DNA from: Flavobacteriaceae bacterium
Lineage (GTDB): Bacteria > Bacteroidota > Bacteroidia > Flavobacteriales > Flavobacteriaceae
NCBI GenBank assembly: GCA_026709415.1
Contig: JAPOSZ010000022.1
Location: 1-59,146, forward strand
DNA length: 59,146 bases
Direction of reading: 5' to 3'
Shown here: positions 10,801 to 19,582 of the stretch, piece by piece
How the letters are laid out: every line of letters begins with the position of its first letter
How positions within the stretch are numbered: the first letter of the stretch is position 1
The notes under the pieces: generated by a model
The model's database searches: none
The model's input: only the letters and a program-made list of their open reading frames with translations
What the model was told of the DNA's origin: nothing
Position numbers and translations under genes: made by a program

Positions 10801-10898
10801 GTAACTAATCCTGAAATCCTAATCGTATCTTGAGCTGTGATAACCACTGAAAACAAAACGGCTAGAGTGTACCAAAAATGGCGTATAGTAATCATCAT
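7872..10898 (-). CDS. SusC/RagA-like TonB-linked outer-membrane transporter
   Basis: About 1008 residues from the preferred start. I chose the Met at 10898 because it directly precedes a clean signal peptide (ITIRHFWYTLAVLFSVVITAQ); an in-frame Met 29 codons upstream gives an implausible N-terminal extension. After the signal come a CarboxypepD_reg-like domain (ISGLVTDSQGNPLSGASVVL), the TonB-box-like DEVVVIGYG, a plug domain (LTSAITTVDSEEL..., RGVGSYN, LKDASAAAIYGVRAANGVIIIETK) and a long beta-barrel. It imports glycan oligomers across the outer membrane with TonB energy and pairs with the SusD-like protein downstream. First gene of the five-gene locus; transcription likely begins in the ~230 bases behind the regulator gene. 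Confidence 0.93.
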   Translation of the reverse strand: MMITIRHFWYTLAVLFSVVITAQDTIRISGLVTDSQGNPLSGASVVLKNTNTGVQTDISGNYDMIEVPGNGTLIFSYVGFLPIETLINGQTIINVSLQDDTQTLDEVVVIGYGELKIKDLTSAITTVDSEELGLAPVGQPMQALQGRVSGLQIVNNGSPGQSPTVRVRGVGSYNLGASTPLFVVDGAFFDDVDFLNPSDITSISVLKDASAAAIYGVRAANGVIIIETKSGRLDQKPQISYNGYTGFQVAQNVLIMANSEQFTTLALESGSDPDVQFILNAMQRYGRSRVNPSVPDVNTDWYHQILRRSLIQNHNLSMIGGSHQATYAISANYFGQEGILKMKNEYERFNLRSKVDFQVNDWLKVGGSMVFSNATRYDPENSAWRLAYYAVPLLPVLDPLLLDDQDVFPKNYANAQSLGYRGGQNPFPTMDFSENQSKTRNALANFYAEIDLIREKLMFKTAYNHHFEGTNRREVRLPFFIGDNFQRQDASLLKREISISNQIWDTTLTYTDSFGDHNLTVLGGISFRDEAVDLLQARGLNFPLSGEEAYFIDQAQTIVEANTFDGGAREYGLSYFGRISYNLDNRYLLYGTFRADGTNKYQEKWGYFPTVGIGWVLSEELFFPEINQINFLKLRGSWGELGNDRVPSSEGSITSTVVTTALGDISYSGLRTNSDFTTLKWEVTEEINIGLSARMFDNALSLELDYFVRDTEDAVIPVERPLIPGATRQNIGKIRNSGFESAFDYSKQVSQEFSYAIGGNVGTLNNEVLDLGGQSFLDAGTAEFRQRSIVGEPIFAFYGREVIGVYQNESQIQADPVAIANELEPGDFIYRDANGDGTINDDDRTVLGSFLPNVTFGLNLGVNYESWDFSASLTGQVGNSILNRKRGEVIFTNDTNWDRDFAVNRWHSEGSTNRYPSAAGIRKSWNQRLNSWFIEDGDFFRIQNITIGYTFNNAGGLENIPPIRIYASAEKPLTVFNYNGFNPEVSDGVDNQTYPIPAVYTFGVNIKI

Positions 10899-11128
10899 TA
10901 CATATAAATACAGTTTGTACGACTCGAAATTAGGAATTGAATTTCCACAGTAGTTAACGCTATTGATACATAAAAAATACATCAAAGCCTAAAAGGCACT
11001 TTGAATTGCCTTATTTTAAGAATTTAAGTCAAATCAATACCCCATCATGATTGATGAAAAAATCATTGATTGATGTAGTAATGATGAGTCCAAATCAGTT
11101 TGAAGCGAATATTCTATTATGTCATTCT

Positions 11129-13903
11129 TCAAAACATGATTAGAAATTTTGATAAATTTTTTGTTTTGTCGATATTGAGTTTCTTTCTTAACCGATATCG
11201 ATGTATTTCGACCCCTCTTATCGTAATAGCCATTAATGGAGCAATTTCTTTGGTAGAAAGATTCATCTTCAAATAAGCACAAAGCGTTAAATCTTTAGGT
11301 GTAAGGCTTGGGTATGAATGTAGTAGTCTTTCGAAAAAATCTCCATGAAGTTCTTTGAAATTCATTTCGAATCGTTTCCAATCATCGGTATCATGAATAG
11401 AATTGTTTAGTTTTTTGATAAAAGAACGATAACGTATAGAATTTGAAAATTTATCCTCGTTCATCACCAACATATTTTTAATGTCTTGAATCAATTCATT
11501 TTTTTTTGCGATATAAAAAGTCGATTCGGTTAGCTTGTTCTGTTTAAGTCGAATTTCTCTAGTCAGTTTTTCTTTTTCAATCTCCAACTGTTTTTCATCC
11601 TGTTCCTTTTTTACTTTAAGTTGCAACTTCCTCTTTCTCTTCCGTTGATATATGAAATGTGTTAAAACAAAAGCCACTAGTCCGAATAGAATGTATAGTA
11701 TTACCATAAGGTTGGACAGAGACCATGGAGGTAAGATTTTGAATTCAATCATTCTCGGATTAGAAACCTTATTATTTATTCCTACAATGGTTATGGACAA
11801 GGTATATTTACCCTTTGGGAGACCTTGAAACTCGATCGTACCATTCTCAATATATCCGGATTTTGCAACTGGACCAATTAGTCGATATCGATACCGAGGT
11901 CTGATGAGCTCAGGAGTAGCAACTTCACATGTAATTGTTTTTGAATTTCGATATGGTATTTTCAATGGCCTAGAAAATATGGAACTAGCATTGGATTCAT
12001 AATGGATGGTCACAATTTCAGGGGCAATTGGTGTTTGTGGCACCCTTTTTAACAAGTGGAAATGATTTACTTGAGCAAAACCATCTTCCAAGGTTATGTA
12101 GAATATTGAATCATTGATTTGACTCATGCTTTGTGAGTCTAGGGATAATCTCTCACTTAATGGGATGTCGGAGATCAATGACTTATCGGAATCTAAATTG
12201 GTGTATAATATTTCATTGTTTAATTCATGGTCAATAAACCAATATTGGTCATCTTTAAAGTGTAGCAATTCTTTCCCCTTGAATCCTTGAAACCCTTCAA
12301 ATGTTATTATTTCATCTAAAATTGGATCATATTTAAGCCATTGACCATCACTATTGATAACAATCTGATTTTTGATATTGTATACTTTGATGTTATATTC
12401 ACTTGGTATATCGTCATTGCGGTCGTATGATTGAATATTTATTATAGAGTCGTAGCTTTTGCTCATTTTCATTCTATAGATTCCCTTATAGGAATGTACT
12501 CCCCATAGCGTTTCTTTGTTTTCAAAAGCTAACTGTTTGATAGGGAAATCAACCCCTTTTACCCTAGATACCGCCCAATTATCGGATTCTTGTTTTTGAA
12601 ATCGAGCAAGACCTGTGTATGTTCCCTGAATAAATAGATTGACTTCTTCTGGTACTTTTTGAAATTGATAACCTCCAGAAATATCACTGATTTTTTTGAA
12701 GGAGTCTCCTTGAATTTTGTATGTGCCCGTATTGTGGCCACAAAGTAAATCATCCTCTAAAATTTGCAAATCCCATACATGTCCCTGGGAGTTATTAACG
12801 AATTTCAGTTCCTCTCCCTCAATAAAAAAAACGCCAGTATTGCTACCCAAGTATATTTTATCTTCAAACGGAGTGATATCATAGACCATTCCTAGCGCCC
12901 CCGAATTATCTGAATAATAATTTATAGGATAATTTAGCCTAACTCTTGTTAGTCCGTTGTCTAACCCTAGCCAAAGTTGATCTTTAAATTTCAGAAGGGA
13001 TAACACAGTATTGTTTAGCAATCCCGATTCTTTGTTGATGTTTTTTTCTTTATCAGATTGATGATCATACAGATAAATCCCATTTTTAATTGTTCCAAAA
13101 ACTAATTTTCCTTGGCCTAAATTCAAAATTTTGTTTAATTGGTTTTTTTTGAGCTCTTCATTTAGTGGGTTGTTCCAAGGTTTCAAATTTTTTCCATCAT
13201 AAAAAAAGCACCCTTCTAATTTTGTTCCTACTAACAGTCCTTCATGATATCGAATGATGTCTGTTACGTTTTTATCCAACAACAAATCTTGGTTTTTAAG
13301 AGGAATGATTTCATTGTTCTCAACCTTAAATAAGCCTTTACTATTTGTAGCTACGTATAATTTTTTGTTGAAGTTTATGAAATCGGATATGATTAAAGGA
13401 GGATTCAACACTCGAATTTTTCCGTTTTTAAATTCATAAATAGCAGAAAAAGACCTAAAATAGATGGTATTCCCAATCGGTAATATTTCCCAAAACTCCT
13501 CGCTAGTAAACTGATAATCATTAATCAAGTGAGTAAGGGAAGAGTATTTTAGATCACCGTTACTTTCTTTGATCCAAAATCCGAATTCTTCATAAGAGCC
13601 TGTGAAAATGCTATCCCCTTTGACAACTACCGATCGTACAATCGTTTTATTGGGTAGCTCATGTAAGCTCCAAGTCACCCCATTGAAATGCAATAGACCT
13701 CGGTTGTTTGCTACAAAAAGTTCTCCTTTTTCGTTCAAAGCTAAACCCCAATTTTTATTTCCCGCACCATAATCTAATGAACTATAATTGTATATGGGAG
13801 GATATAAGGTTTGACAAAACAGAGCATGATAACCTAATGGACCCCATAGAATTATAAAAACAATAAGTGATTTTGAAGACTGAAGTACACTAATGGCACC
13901 CAT
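11129..13903 (-). CDS. Membrane-bound beta-propeller / Y_Y_Y / LuxR-type regulator of the polysaccharide locus
   Basis: 924 residues. A signal sequence is followed by a long periplasmic part built of two-component-regulator-propeller-like repeats (WGLALNEKGELFVANNRGLLHFNG, LWLGLDNGLTRV). Next comes a Y_Y_Y-type domain (YRYRLIGP..., FQGLPKGKYTLSI), one membrane helix at ~731-752, a charged coiled coil at ~755-800 and a C-terminal LuxR/GerE-like HTH at ~866-920 (LTPKDLTLCAYLKMNLSTKEIAPLMAITIRGVE, then YRLRKKL). There is no histidine kinase or receiver domain, so this is a one-protein sensor/regulator rather than a classic hybrid two-component system. Same strand as, and just upstream of, the SusC operon, so it most likely senses the glucan breakdown product and controls that operon. 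Regulation is inferred from architecture and position. Confidence 0.85.
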   Translation of the reverse strand: MGAISVLQSSKSLIVFIILWGPLGYHALFCQTLYPPIYNYSSLDYGAGNKNWGLALNEKGELFVANNRGLLHFNGVTWSLHELPNKTIVRSVVVKGDSIFTGSYEEFGFWIKESNGDLKYSSLTHLINDYQFTSEEFWEILPIGNTIYFRSFSAIYEFKNGKIRVLNPPLIISDFINFNKKLYVATNSKGLFKVENNEIIPLKNQDLLLDKNVTDIIRYHEGLLVGTKLEGCFFYDGKNLKPWNNPLNEELKKNQLNKILNLGQGKLVFGTIKNGIYLYDHQSDKEKNINKESGLLNNTVLSLLKFKDQLWLGLDNGLTRVRLNYPINYYSDNSGALGMVYDITPFEDKIYLGSNTGVFFIEGEELKFVNNSQGHVWDLQILEDDLLCGHNTGTYKIQGDSFKKISDISGGYQFQKVPEEVNLFIQGTYTGLARFQKQESDNWAVSRVKGVDFPIKQLAFENKETLWGVHSYKGIYRMKMSKSYDSIINIQSYDRNDDIPSEYNIKVYNIKNQIVINSDGQWLKYDPILDEIITFEGFQGFKGKELLHFKDDQYWFIDHELNNEILYTNLDSDKSLISDIPLSERLSLDSQSMSQINDSIFYITLEDGFAQVNHFHLLKRVPQTPIAPEIVTIHYESNASSIFSRPLKIPYRNSKTITCEVATPELIRPRYRYRLIGPVAKSGYIENGTIEFQGLPKGKYTLSITIVGINNKVSNPRMIEFKILPPWSLSNLMVILYILFGLVAFVLTHFIYQRKRKRKLQLKVKKEQDEKQLEIEKEKLTREIRLKQNKLTESTFYIAKKNELIQDIKNMLVMNEDKFSNSIRYRSFIKKLNNSIHDTDDWKRFEMNFKELHGDFFERLLHSYPSLTPKDLTLCAYLKMNLSTKEIAPLMAITIRGVEIHRYRLRKKLNIDKTKNLSKFLIMF

Positions 13904-14023
13904 TTTATGGATAGAGTTAATGTATTCAATTTACAATTTTTTAAAATGATCGCGCGCTAAAAACTAATCCGAAAGATTAATGAAGCCCTCAATTAGTTTG
14001 ATCATAACTATTATTCAAAGCCT

Positions 14024-14617
14024 TTATATCGGAACTTTGAATCCAACTTGTAGACTTGTTGGGTAAAATGGTGGCAATTTAATTCTCCAATAAACCCCGA
14101 TATTGAAACGAATAAAAACACATAATCGGTTAGCTAAAAATTGTTGATAAGAGGCTCCTAAACTCGGTCCAAATTGTAAAGAAGAAACGTCTAATTGATC
14201 TCCTTCTAAAGTCAAATGAAAGCGTGACACGCCTAGACCAAGGCCATAATGTGAAATCAAAAAAGCGTTTTTCCATCGATGAAATGGTCGATTATAATTG
14301 GTATTGATGGTCAATGACTGATGTTTTTTATTTTTTGAATCCAATCTTAAATCGAACGCTCCATGATATCCAAATGCAGAACGGATTCTGGAATCGTTAA
14401 GATCTAAATCCTTCTTGTTGATCCAATTAAATCCATACTCCCAACTATCACCATTGGCAAGCGATGCGACATAAGAAGTCGATAAAACCCAATGATCCAA
14501 AGTGAATACGGAACTACCAACACCCATTGAAATATACTGATATCCCTCTTGGCACACTCCACTGAACCCCATCCAAATCAAACCCCAAATAATGCATCTT
14601 CTATGGAACATCAGCAC
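14024..14617 (-). CDS. traO: Conjugative transposon protein TraO
   Basis: 197 residues with an N-terminal signal-like stretch (CIIWGLIWMGFSGVCQ) and alternating beta-rich segments resembling a small outer-membrane barrel (GVGSSVF, YEFGFNW-type, HYGLGLGVSRFHL, SLGASYQQFLANRLCVFIRFNIGVYW). Size, barrel character and its place as the last gene after traN match TraO of Bacteroidetes conjugative elements. It overlaps traN by 17 bases. TraO probably belongs to the outer-membrane part of the type IV secretion channel. Sequence similarity in this family is weak, so the call leans on position. Confidence 0.7.
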   Translation of the reverse strand: MLMFHRRCIIWGLIWMGFSGVCQEGYQYISMGVGSSVFTLDHWVLSTSYVASLANGDSWEYGFNWINKKDLDLNDSRIRSAFGYHGAFDLRLDSKNKKHQSLTINTNYNRPFHRWKNAFLISHYGLGLGVSRFHLTLEGDQLDVSSLQFGPSLGASYQQFLANRLCVFIRFNIGVYWRIKLPPFYPTSLQVGFKVPI

Positions 14618-15479
14618 TGAGAATATCTCGATTATTGATTATCAAGGTGATCGTTCGACCGGTGATCCCTTCTTCGAGTACTCGGATAGTGAATACTTTA
14701 GAATCCAATAATGTGAATTGATGGAATACCACAACATTTCGATAATACTTGTTAAAAAAAGTGTTATTGAGTAGTTTTAAATAAGGTTGGATTTTAATCG
14801 ACTGCTGATTGGACGCTTTCGCTATTGTCTTATCATCTATGGAATAATCAATTTGTTGAATTTTTATAGGAACCTCTGTTTTATTTTCTATCTGAAAATC
14901 AACAAACAAGTATCCACCAAACACGTATAGATTATTCAATCGTATTTCAAGGAGGTCTTTTTTACTGCCGACGGCATAAAACGTCGGCTTGTTATGCCAA
15001 ACTTTTTTAGCCAATTCAAGAGCCTCCGATTTTGAAAGTGAAACAGGTGATTGACCAAAAGCCTGATCAATAGATTCATTTAGTCGAACATTTTTAGTGG
15101 CCAAATCGGGATTCACCGTATATCGTAATCTGAATTGCTGAAAAAATCCATTTCCCACAATGGTGACATACCCCATATCCTGCTCTTTGGAATGAAACGC
15201 TTTGATGGGTCTTATGCGAGCAATATTTTCATGAGGGATATCTCCCAATACATGCTCAGTTGATAAATCAATGTATTGAATCAAATTCGATGATATAAAA
15301 TGAGTCGATACCCAATGGTTCACCCATACGATAGGGGTCCCATCTTCTAATTTCATCATTTGACTCTGTCCAAAGCTTTGATGAGTATTCACCAAAAGAG
15401 TTGAAAGTATTAGGATCATTAATGGCTTTGTCAATAGGTGAAGCCCATCGGTTCGTGGTTGTGAATGAATATGGATCAT
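14601..15479 (-). CDS. traN: Conjugative transposon protein TraN (VirB9-like)
   Basis: 292 residues with an N-terminal hydrophobic export segment (LMILILSTLLVNTHQSFGQ). The beta-rich body fits TraN (DUF4138): STHFISSNLIQYIDLSTE, early VTIVGNG.FFQQFRLRY, and late FVDFQIENKTEVPIKIQQIDYSIDD. TraN forms the outer-membrane ring of the secretion channel with TraM and TraO. It overlaps traM by 4 bases (ATGA type), indicating translational coupling. Confidence 0.82.
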   Translation of the reverse strand: MIHIHSQPRTDGLHLLTKPLMILILSTLLVNTHQSFGQSQMMKLEDGTPIVWVNHWVSTHFISSNLIQYIDLSTEHVLGDIPHENIARIRPIKAFHSKEQDMGYVTIVGNGFFQQFRLRYTVNPDLATKNVRLNESIDQAFGQSPVSLSKSEALELAKKVWHNKPTFYAVGSKKDLLEIRLNNLYVFGGYLFVDFQIENKTEVPIKIQQIDYSIDDKTIAKASNQQSIKIQPYLKLLNNTFFNKYYRNVVVFHQFTLLDSKVFTIRVLEEGITGRTITLIINNRDILSADVP

Positions 15480-16735
15480 AAGGATTGGTTATTTGACACT
15501 AGATACACGACGGTATTGTATTTCAGAATGGCTTTATTTTTGGCCATTGATTTTCTTAAAAAATCAGTGCCTGTTTGTACGGCTTGATTGACCGCTTCAA
15601 ATACCATTTCAGTGGTTGTTCTCACAGGCGTTTCAATCGATAAATCGGGGGTAGCCGATATTCCAATATCCCGAGCGATATTTCTAAAATTGGATTCAGG
15701 CACAAAAAGTCCCTCTAGTCCATCTTGATCATGAACTTGAATCGATAGAGGAATCACTTGACGGCCGACAACCACTGATTTTATCGATAACAGTACCCGC
15801 TGGGATTGAAAACCCGTCACTAATCCATAGAGGATCTGACCACTCGGCAATTGGATATCACTCACCTTCATTTCTTCCAATAGACGCAGTTTTACCCGAC
15901 TTCCCAAAACAATTTTTACTTCTTGGTCAATGACAGCCATGATTTTTTCAATGTTTGTTTTTAAAGACATGGTATTAAAAAACACATCTGTCTGACTTTT
16001 TTCATGGTCAGACTTGATGATGACATGATCGGATTTCTCTTGGGAATCTAATAATGATGGTGATGCATACTTTTCTGGATTCTCCAGGCTATCCATTAAA
16101 AAATGTTGACGAATAATGGCTCTCTCCGATTCTTGATTCATCGATCGTATGAGTTCAGTGACACTCATATCTCCTTCAGAATATTCTAACGGGGTTTCTG
16201 TTGATGAAGTGTTGTTTACAGCCTGAAACGAAAGTTCATCTTCAGGCGGGAGATGGGTTTGGTTTTGATTTTCTATAGCATGAAGGGATTCAAAAAGTTC
16301 GGCATCCATTTCATCGAGTTTTAAAAACGCTAGGCTATCTTCTACCAATCGATTCTCTTGTTCTGACGTATTTCGAAGGCGCATCTGTTGATTACTCAAA
16401 TAAATTTGTCGAACTTCATTGGGGGTGTATCCCAATTCAATCAGTTCATTGACCATCGAATCTTCTTCAATGGCCATTAAAAAATCACTTTCTTGATTTA
16501 AATCTTTGAAGTACTCTAAGTAGGCATCCATTTTATCCATATCTTCATTCTGATCGATGATGGGTTGCGGAACTGAAGCGTTGATTCCCTGGGTTTCTTG
16601 TAATTCAAATTCTTCTAGATTTTTTTCTTCGCTTTGCCCTAATCCAAATAAAAATGGAATGCCAATAACAAAAGGTAACCCTAATAAAGGAGCTATGTAT
16701 TTTGGATGTTTAAAGTTGATTTTCATGTTATTCAA
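15476..16735 (-). CDS. traM: Conjugative transposon protein TraM (VirB10-like)
   Basis: 419 residues. One N-terminal membrane helix (YIAPLLGLPFVIGIPFLFGLG), a long acidic, Gln/Glu-rich periplasmic linker, and a C-terminal VirB10-like beta domain (VKIVLGSRVKLRLLEE, LPSGQILYGLVTGFQSQRVLLSI, IPLSIQVHDQDGLEGLFVPES). This order is characteristic of TraM of Bacteroidetes conjugative transposons, which spans the periplasm and links inner and outer membrane complexes. It overlaps traL by 8 bases. Met1 and Met4 are equally possible starts. Confidence 0.88.
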   Translation of the reverse strand: MNNMKINFKHPKYIAPLLGLPFVIGIPFLFGLGQSEEKNLEEFELQETQGINASVPQPIIDQNEDMDKMDAYLEYFKDLNQESDFLMAIEEDSMVNELIELGYTPNEVRQIYLSNQQMRLRNTSEQENRLVEDSLAFLKLDEMDAELFESLHAIENQNQTHLPPEDELSFQAVNNTSSTETPLEYSEGDMSVTELIRSMNQESERAIIRQHFLMDSLENPEKYASPSLLDSQEKSDHVIIKSDHEKSQTDVFFNTMSLKTNIEKIMAVIDQEVKIVLGSRVKLRLLEEMKVSDIQLPSGQILYGLVTGFQSQRVLLSIKSVVVGRQVIPLSIQVHDQDGLEGLFVPESNFRNIARDIGISATPDLSIETPVRTTTEMVFEAVNQAVQTGTDFLRKSMAKNKAILKYNTVVYLVSNNQSL

Positions 16736-17090
16736 AGGTTATTTTGGATTGTTCTAAATCAGATAAAATCTTTCTAAATTTTAGGCTATCGCTGGCTGAT
16801 AAAACCGGTTTTTGGTTTAATCGTTCCAATTGTATCAATGCTTTTTTGATGCTGTTGATACGCTCTAACGCCTTAGAATTTGGCAAGGGTATTTCATTAA
16901 CAACACCATGGATGGTTTGACTTGTTTCTTTAATTGCACTTGTCATGGATTGGCTTTTAATGCTCATTCGGTGGTTGATTGAAATAATTACCGATAAAAC
17001 CAATAAGCAGCCCATCACGAGTAAAATCAGTCGATTTTGATGAATCGATAATCGATTAAAAAGCTTTTCAATACCCTCGTTTTCTTTCAT
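16728..17090 (-). CDS. traL: TraL-like small membrane protein
   Basis: 120 residues: a short charged N terminus, one membrane helix (LILLVMGCLLVLSVIISIN) and a hydrophilic, probably helical tail. It sits between traK and traM, exactly where TraL lies in CTnDOT-like operons, and overlaps both neighbours. Assigned by position and topology; no catalytic motif is expected. Confidence 0.65.
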   Translation of the reverse strand: MKENEGIEKLFNRLSIHQNRLILLVMGCLLVLSVIISINHRMSIKSQSMTSAIKETSQTIHGVVNEIPLPNSKALERINSIKKALIQLERLNQKPVLSASDSLKFRKILSDLEQSKITFE

Positions 17091-17682
17091 ATTCTAAATC
17101 CGTGTTTTTCACCGTAACCCAATCACTAATCAAGACCCCATGTGGATTATGTTCTGAGCGAATGGCATCAATGACTTTTCCTTCAGTGACTAATAGTCTT
17201 CTGAGAATGGATGTTTCTCGTTCGATTCGTTGGGTGCCATAATAGGTGAACCGTTGATTGTCCGTATCGATTTCAATACTATCCGTGGTAATGGTCGCCG
17301 TTGCCGAAGATCCCAATAACGAATTATAAAAGCCTTTCTCTCTTAGATTATTATATTCTAAAATCCCACTTTCATCGATGAGGTACATGGCATATTCCAT
17401 ATTCTTTTTGATAAAGGCATCATCGGGTGGGATGGTGAAAAATAGTTGATGAAACAGATTGACATGACCTTTGTATTCAGCTTCTCTATTGATGTTCGTA
17501 TTAACCCTTTCGACAATGAATGGAATCCCATGATCCAACACATATACCGAATTTCGTTCACTATTCACAGCACCAAGGGATAAGATGGTGACGGTGATAA
17601 CAATAATTCCAGAGATCGCCAAACTGCCAATGGAAACAATCAAGGCTAGCTTGATTTTTTGTTCAACTGATTTTAAGATCAT
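17068..17682 (-). CDS. traK: Conjugative transposon protein TraK (VirB8-like)
   Basis: About 204 residues from the Met at 17682, which precedes the membrane helix (IKLALIVSIGSLAISGIIVITVTILSL) and lies 16 bases behind traJ. A longer in-frame start inside traJ adds an unlikely extension. The periplasmic domain contains VLDHGIPF, a helix-rich middle and GTQRIERETSILRRLLVTEGK, as in TraK. TraK is the VirB8-like nucleation subunit of the transfer channel. Overlaps traL by 23 bases. Confidence 0.85.
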   Translation of the reverse strand: MILKSVEQKIKLALIVSIGSLAISGIIVITVTILSLGAVNSERNSVYVLDHGIPFIVERVNTNINREAEYKGHVNLFHQLFFTIPPDDAFIKKNMEYAMYLIDESGILEYNNLREKGFYNSLLGSSATATITTDSIEIDTDNQRFTYYGTQRIERETSILRRLLVTEGKVIDAIRSEHNPHGVLISDWVTVKNTDLEYERKRGY

Positions 17683-17698
17683 AACACTCTTTAATATT

Positions 17699-18847
17699 CT
17701 ATGATTTGGTTGTTTGAGCGCTTTTTCCTCTTGTGGCCGCAGCCACCAAAGCAACAACCGATAATCCCGTGGATGAAATCGTAGAGCCTAGTGAAGAATC
17801 AATAGACTCTAGGGTCCATGAGGCCACTCTAGGGACCATAAAAAAAGACACCATCCCAATCAATAAGGCTAACATGGTAAAACCTATGCCCATAAAGACA
17901 TTACCAAATGAATTGGCGATATCACCTTGATCGACGGCTTTGGACATGGCATCGAGTTCTACCTGTCCTCCGGCATTGAGTAGTATCATGGATCCCGATA
18001 AAAAACACAAGGCAATGATGGTATAAAGCTGCACGACAATAAAGTGCCTTAGCCATCTCAAATAGTTGTTTTTGAAGGCTGGTATTATGGACAGTGCAAA
18101 CGCAATAGGTCCCACTACCAACAGGATACTAGACAATACAATTTGTAAAAAGCGCAACAAACAAAAAGCAGCTACAAAAACCAGCCATGTCACACCTAAT
18201 ATCAAGGCTCTTAAAAGCTCCGTAAACATGGCTCCCAAATAGGACACGGTGGCCGATACCGAGCTTTTGATATCATGACCAATTAACTGTTGTTCTGAAA
18301 TTTCATTAGCGTAACGACGTGATTGTTCAAAATCTTGAGATTTATTGACGACCTCTTCTTGTTGATCCATTGAAATAACACTTTTAGTGGCCAGGGTATC
18401 CGTCATTTTAATCGTAACGGCTAGTGCTTCATTGGTTACTTTTTGAACTCTTACCCATACCGATTGTTCAATTTCTTTGGCAGGCAACTGAATCAAATCC
18501 CCAACGTTATGCCATTGGGTGATGACAAGAGTGAGAAAGAAAGGGCGCATTAGGGGTAGGATTTGAAGTTTCTCTTCACCAGCCATGATGCGATAGGATC
18601 GAAAGGCAAAAAAGCAAAGACAAAATAGACCACATAAAATTTTAGCATCCGCCAATAAAATATCATCGAGATTTTCCATTTGCTTTTCGAGGGGAGCTAA
18701 GGGGCCATCAGAAGTTAAAAATTGACCGAATTTGCTGATGTCTTGCCCTCTCATTTGGGGTTTAAATGAAGGATTCGTGCCATCTTGACCTACCCCATCA
18801 AAACAGATAAAGCTCAATATAATCAATAAAATCAATCGTTTTACCAT
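17699..18847 (-). CDS. traJ: Conjugative transposon protein TraJ (TrbL/VirB6-like)
   Basis: 382 residues. A signal peptide (LILLIILSFICFDGVGQ) is followed by at least six membrane segments, including LCGLFCLCFFAF, LLRALILGVTWLVFVAAFCLLRFLQ-type, IVLSSILLVVGPIAFALSIIPAF, LYTIIALCFLSGSMIL and FTMLALLIGMVSFFM. The loop around residue 110 (QWHNVGDLIQLPAKEIE) is typical of TraJ. It is the polytopic inner-membrane component of the conjugation channel. It overlaps the preceding gene by 7 bases. Confidence 0.88.
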   Translation of the reverse strand: MVKRLILLIILSFICFDGVGQDGTNPSFKPQMRGQDISKFGQFLTSDGPLAPLEKQMENLDDILLADAKILCGLFCLCFFAFRSYRIMAGEEKLQILPLMRPFFLTLVITQWHNVGDLIQLPAKEIEQSVWVRVQKVTNEALAVTIKMTDTLATKSVISMDQQEEVVNKSQDFEQSRRYANEISEQQLIGHDIKSSVSATVSYLGAMFTELLRALILGVTWLVFVAAFCLLRFLQIVLSSILLVVGPIAFALSIIPAFKNNYLRWLRHFIVVQLYTIIALCFLSGSMILLNAGGQVELDAMSKAVDQGDIANSFGNVFMGIGFTMLALLIGMVSFFMVPRVASWTLESIDSSLGSTISSTGLSVVALVAAATRGKSAQTTKS

Positions 18848-19563
18848 GTGATGGATTGGATATTTTGACTGAAAGTTTCATCGGTTTTTACATAGGTATT
18901 GATGGGCTCTTTATTAATCCATAATTCGTTTTGATTGATTAATTCCATCCGCCGTTTGTTGGCATGAATGGCATTTAATAACCGTTGATAATCCGTAAGC
19001 GCTTTAGAAAATCCTTTTTGTTTTTCAATCTCATTGAGAAGCGCCTTTTTTATCCCATCAACATATTGATTGATTTTTTCAAATTCCTGCTCTATCAATA
19101 CAGTAGACCATCCTTTGTGGGATAAATCATCAATTTCATTTCTGATGTGATTTTGTTTATCCCGAATCTGCTTTTTATAATGCAACATCCAACCAATACT
19201 TATCTTTTGAAACGCATATTCAACCGATTTGGCTTTTAACAAACTAGCCATGGTGTCTCTAAAGGTTTCCACTTGAGGCCGAATCACATAATTGCTGGAA
19301 GTTTCTATTGGGACATACTGCCGCCAATTATTATGGTTTCTCCTTTTGTATTTCGAAAAAAACAGATAAAATAGTTGGGGACGAAAATCTCTTTTTCTTT
19401 TTGGCCAGTTATAATTAATCCGATTGATTTGCCAGACTTGGTATTTTTTATTGACTTTATTAACGCCTGGCACTTGAGAATAAACACTAGGCTGTGTTAG
19501 AATAAAAAGTAAAGGGACATACCAAAAATACTTATCATTTATATTTTTTATATTATTTAACAT
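18841..19563 (-). CDS. Unknown exported protein of the conjugation operon
   Basis: About 240 residues from the Met at 19563, chosen because it gives a signal peptide (YFWYVPLLFILTQPSVYSQ) and a 19-base gap to the upstream gene; the longer open frame runs back into traI in another frame and is unlikely to be coding. The body is basic and helical (KKQIRDKQNHIRNEIDDL, EIEKQKGFSKALTDYQRLL). No named family is recognised. Gene order places it between traI and traJ, so it may be a VirB5-like or periplasmic accessory of the channel; that is a guess from position. Confidence 0.6.
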   Translation of the reverse strand: MLNNIKNINDKYFWYVPLLFILTQPSVYSQVPGVNKVNKKYQVWQINRINYNWPKRKRDFRPQLFYLFFSKYKRRNHNNWRQYVPIETSSNYVIRPQVETFRDTMASLLKAKSVEYAFQKISIGWMLHYKKQIRDKQNHIRNEIDDLSHKGWSTVLIEQEFEKINQYVDGIKKALLNEIEKQKGFSKALTDYQRLLNAIHANKRRMELINQNELWINKEPINTYVKTDETFSQNIQSITW

Positions 19564-19582
19564 TGAATAAAAAATTTTTAGT

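Noticed and set aside
7872-10985. Longer SusC start at 10985
   Set aside because: The 29 extra residues precede the real signal peptide and have no export character.
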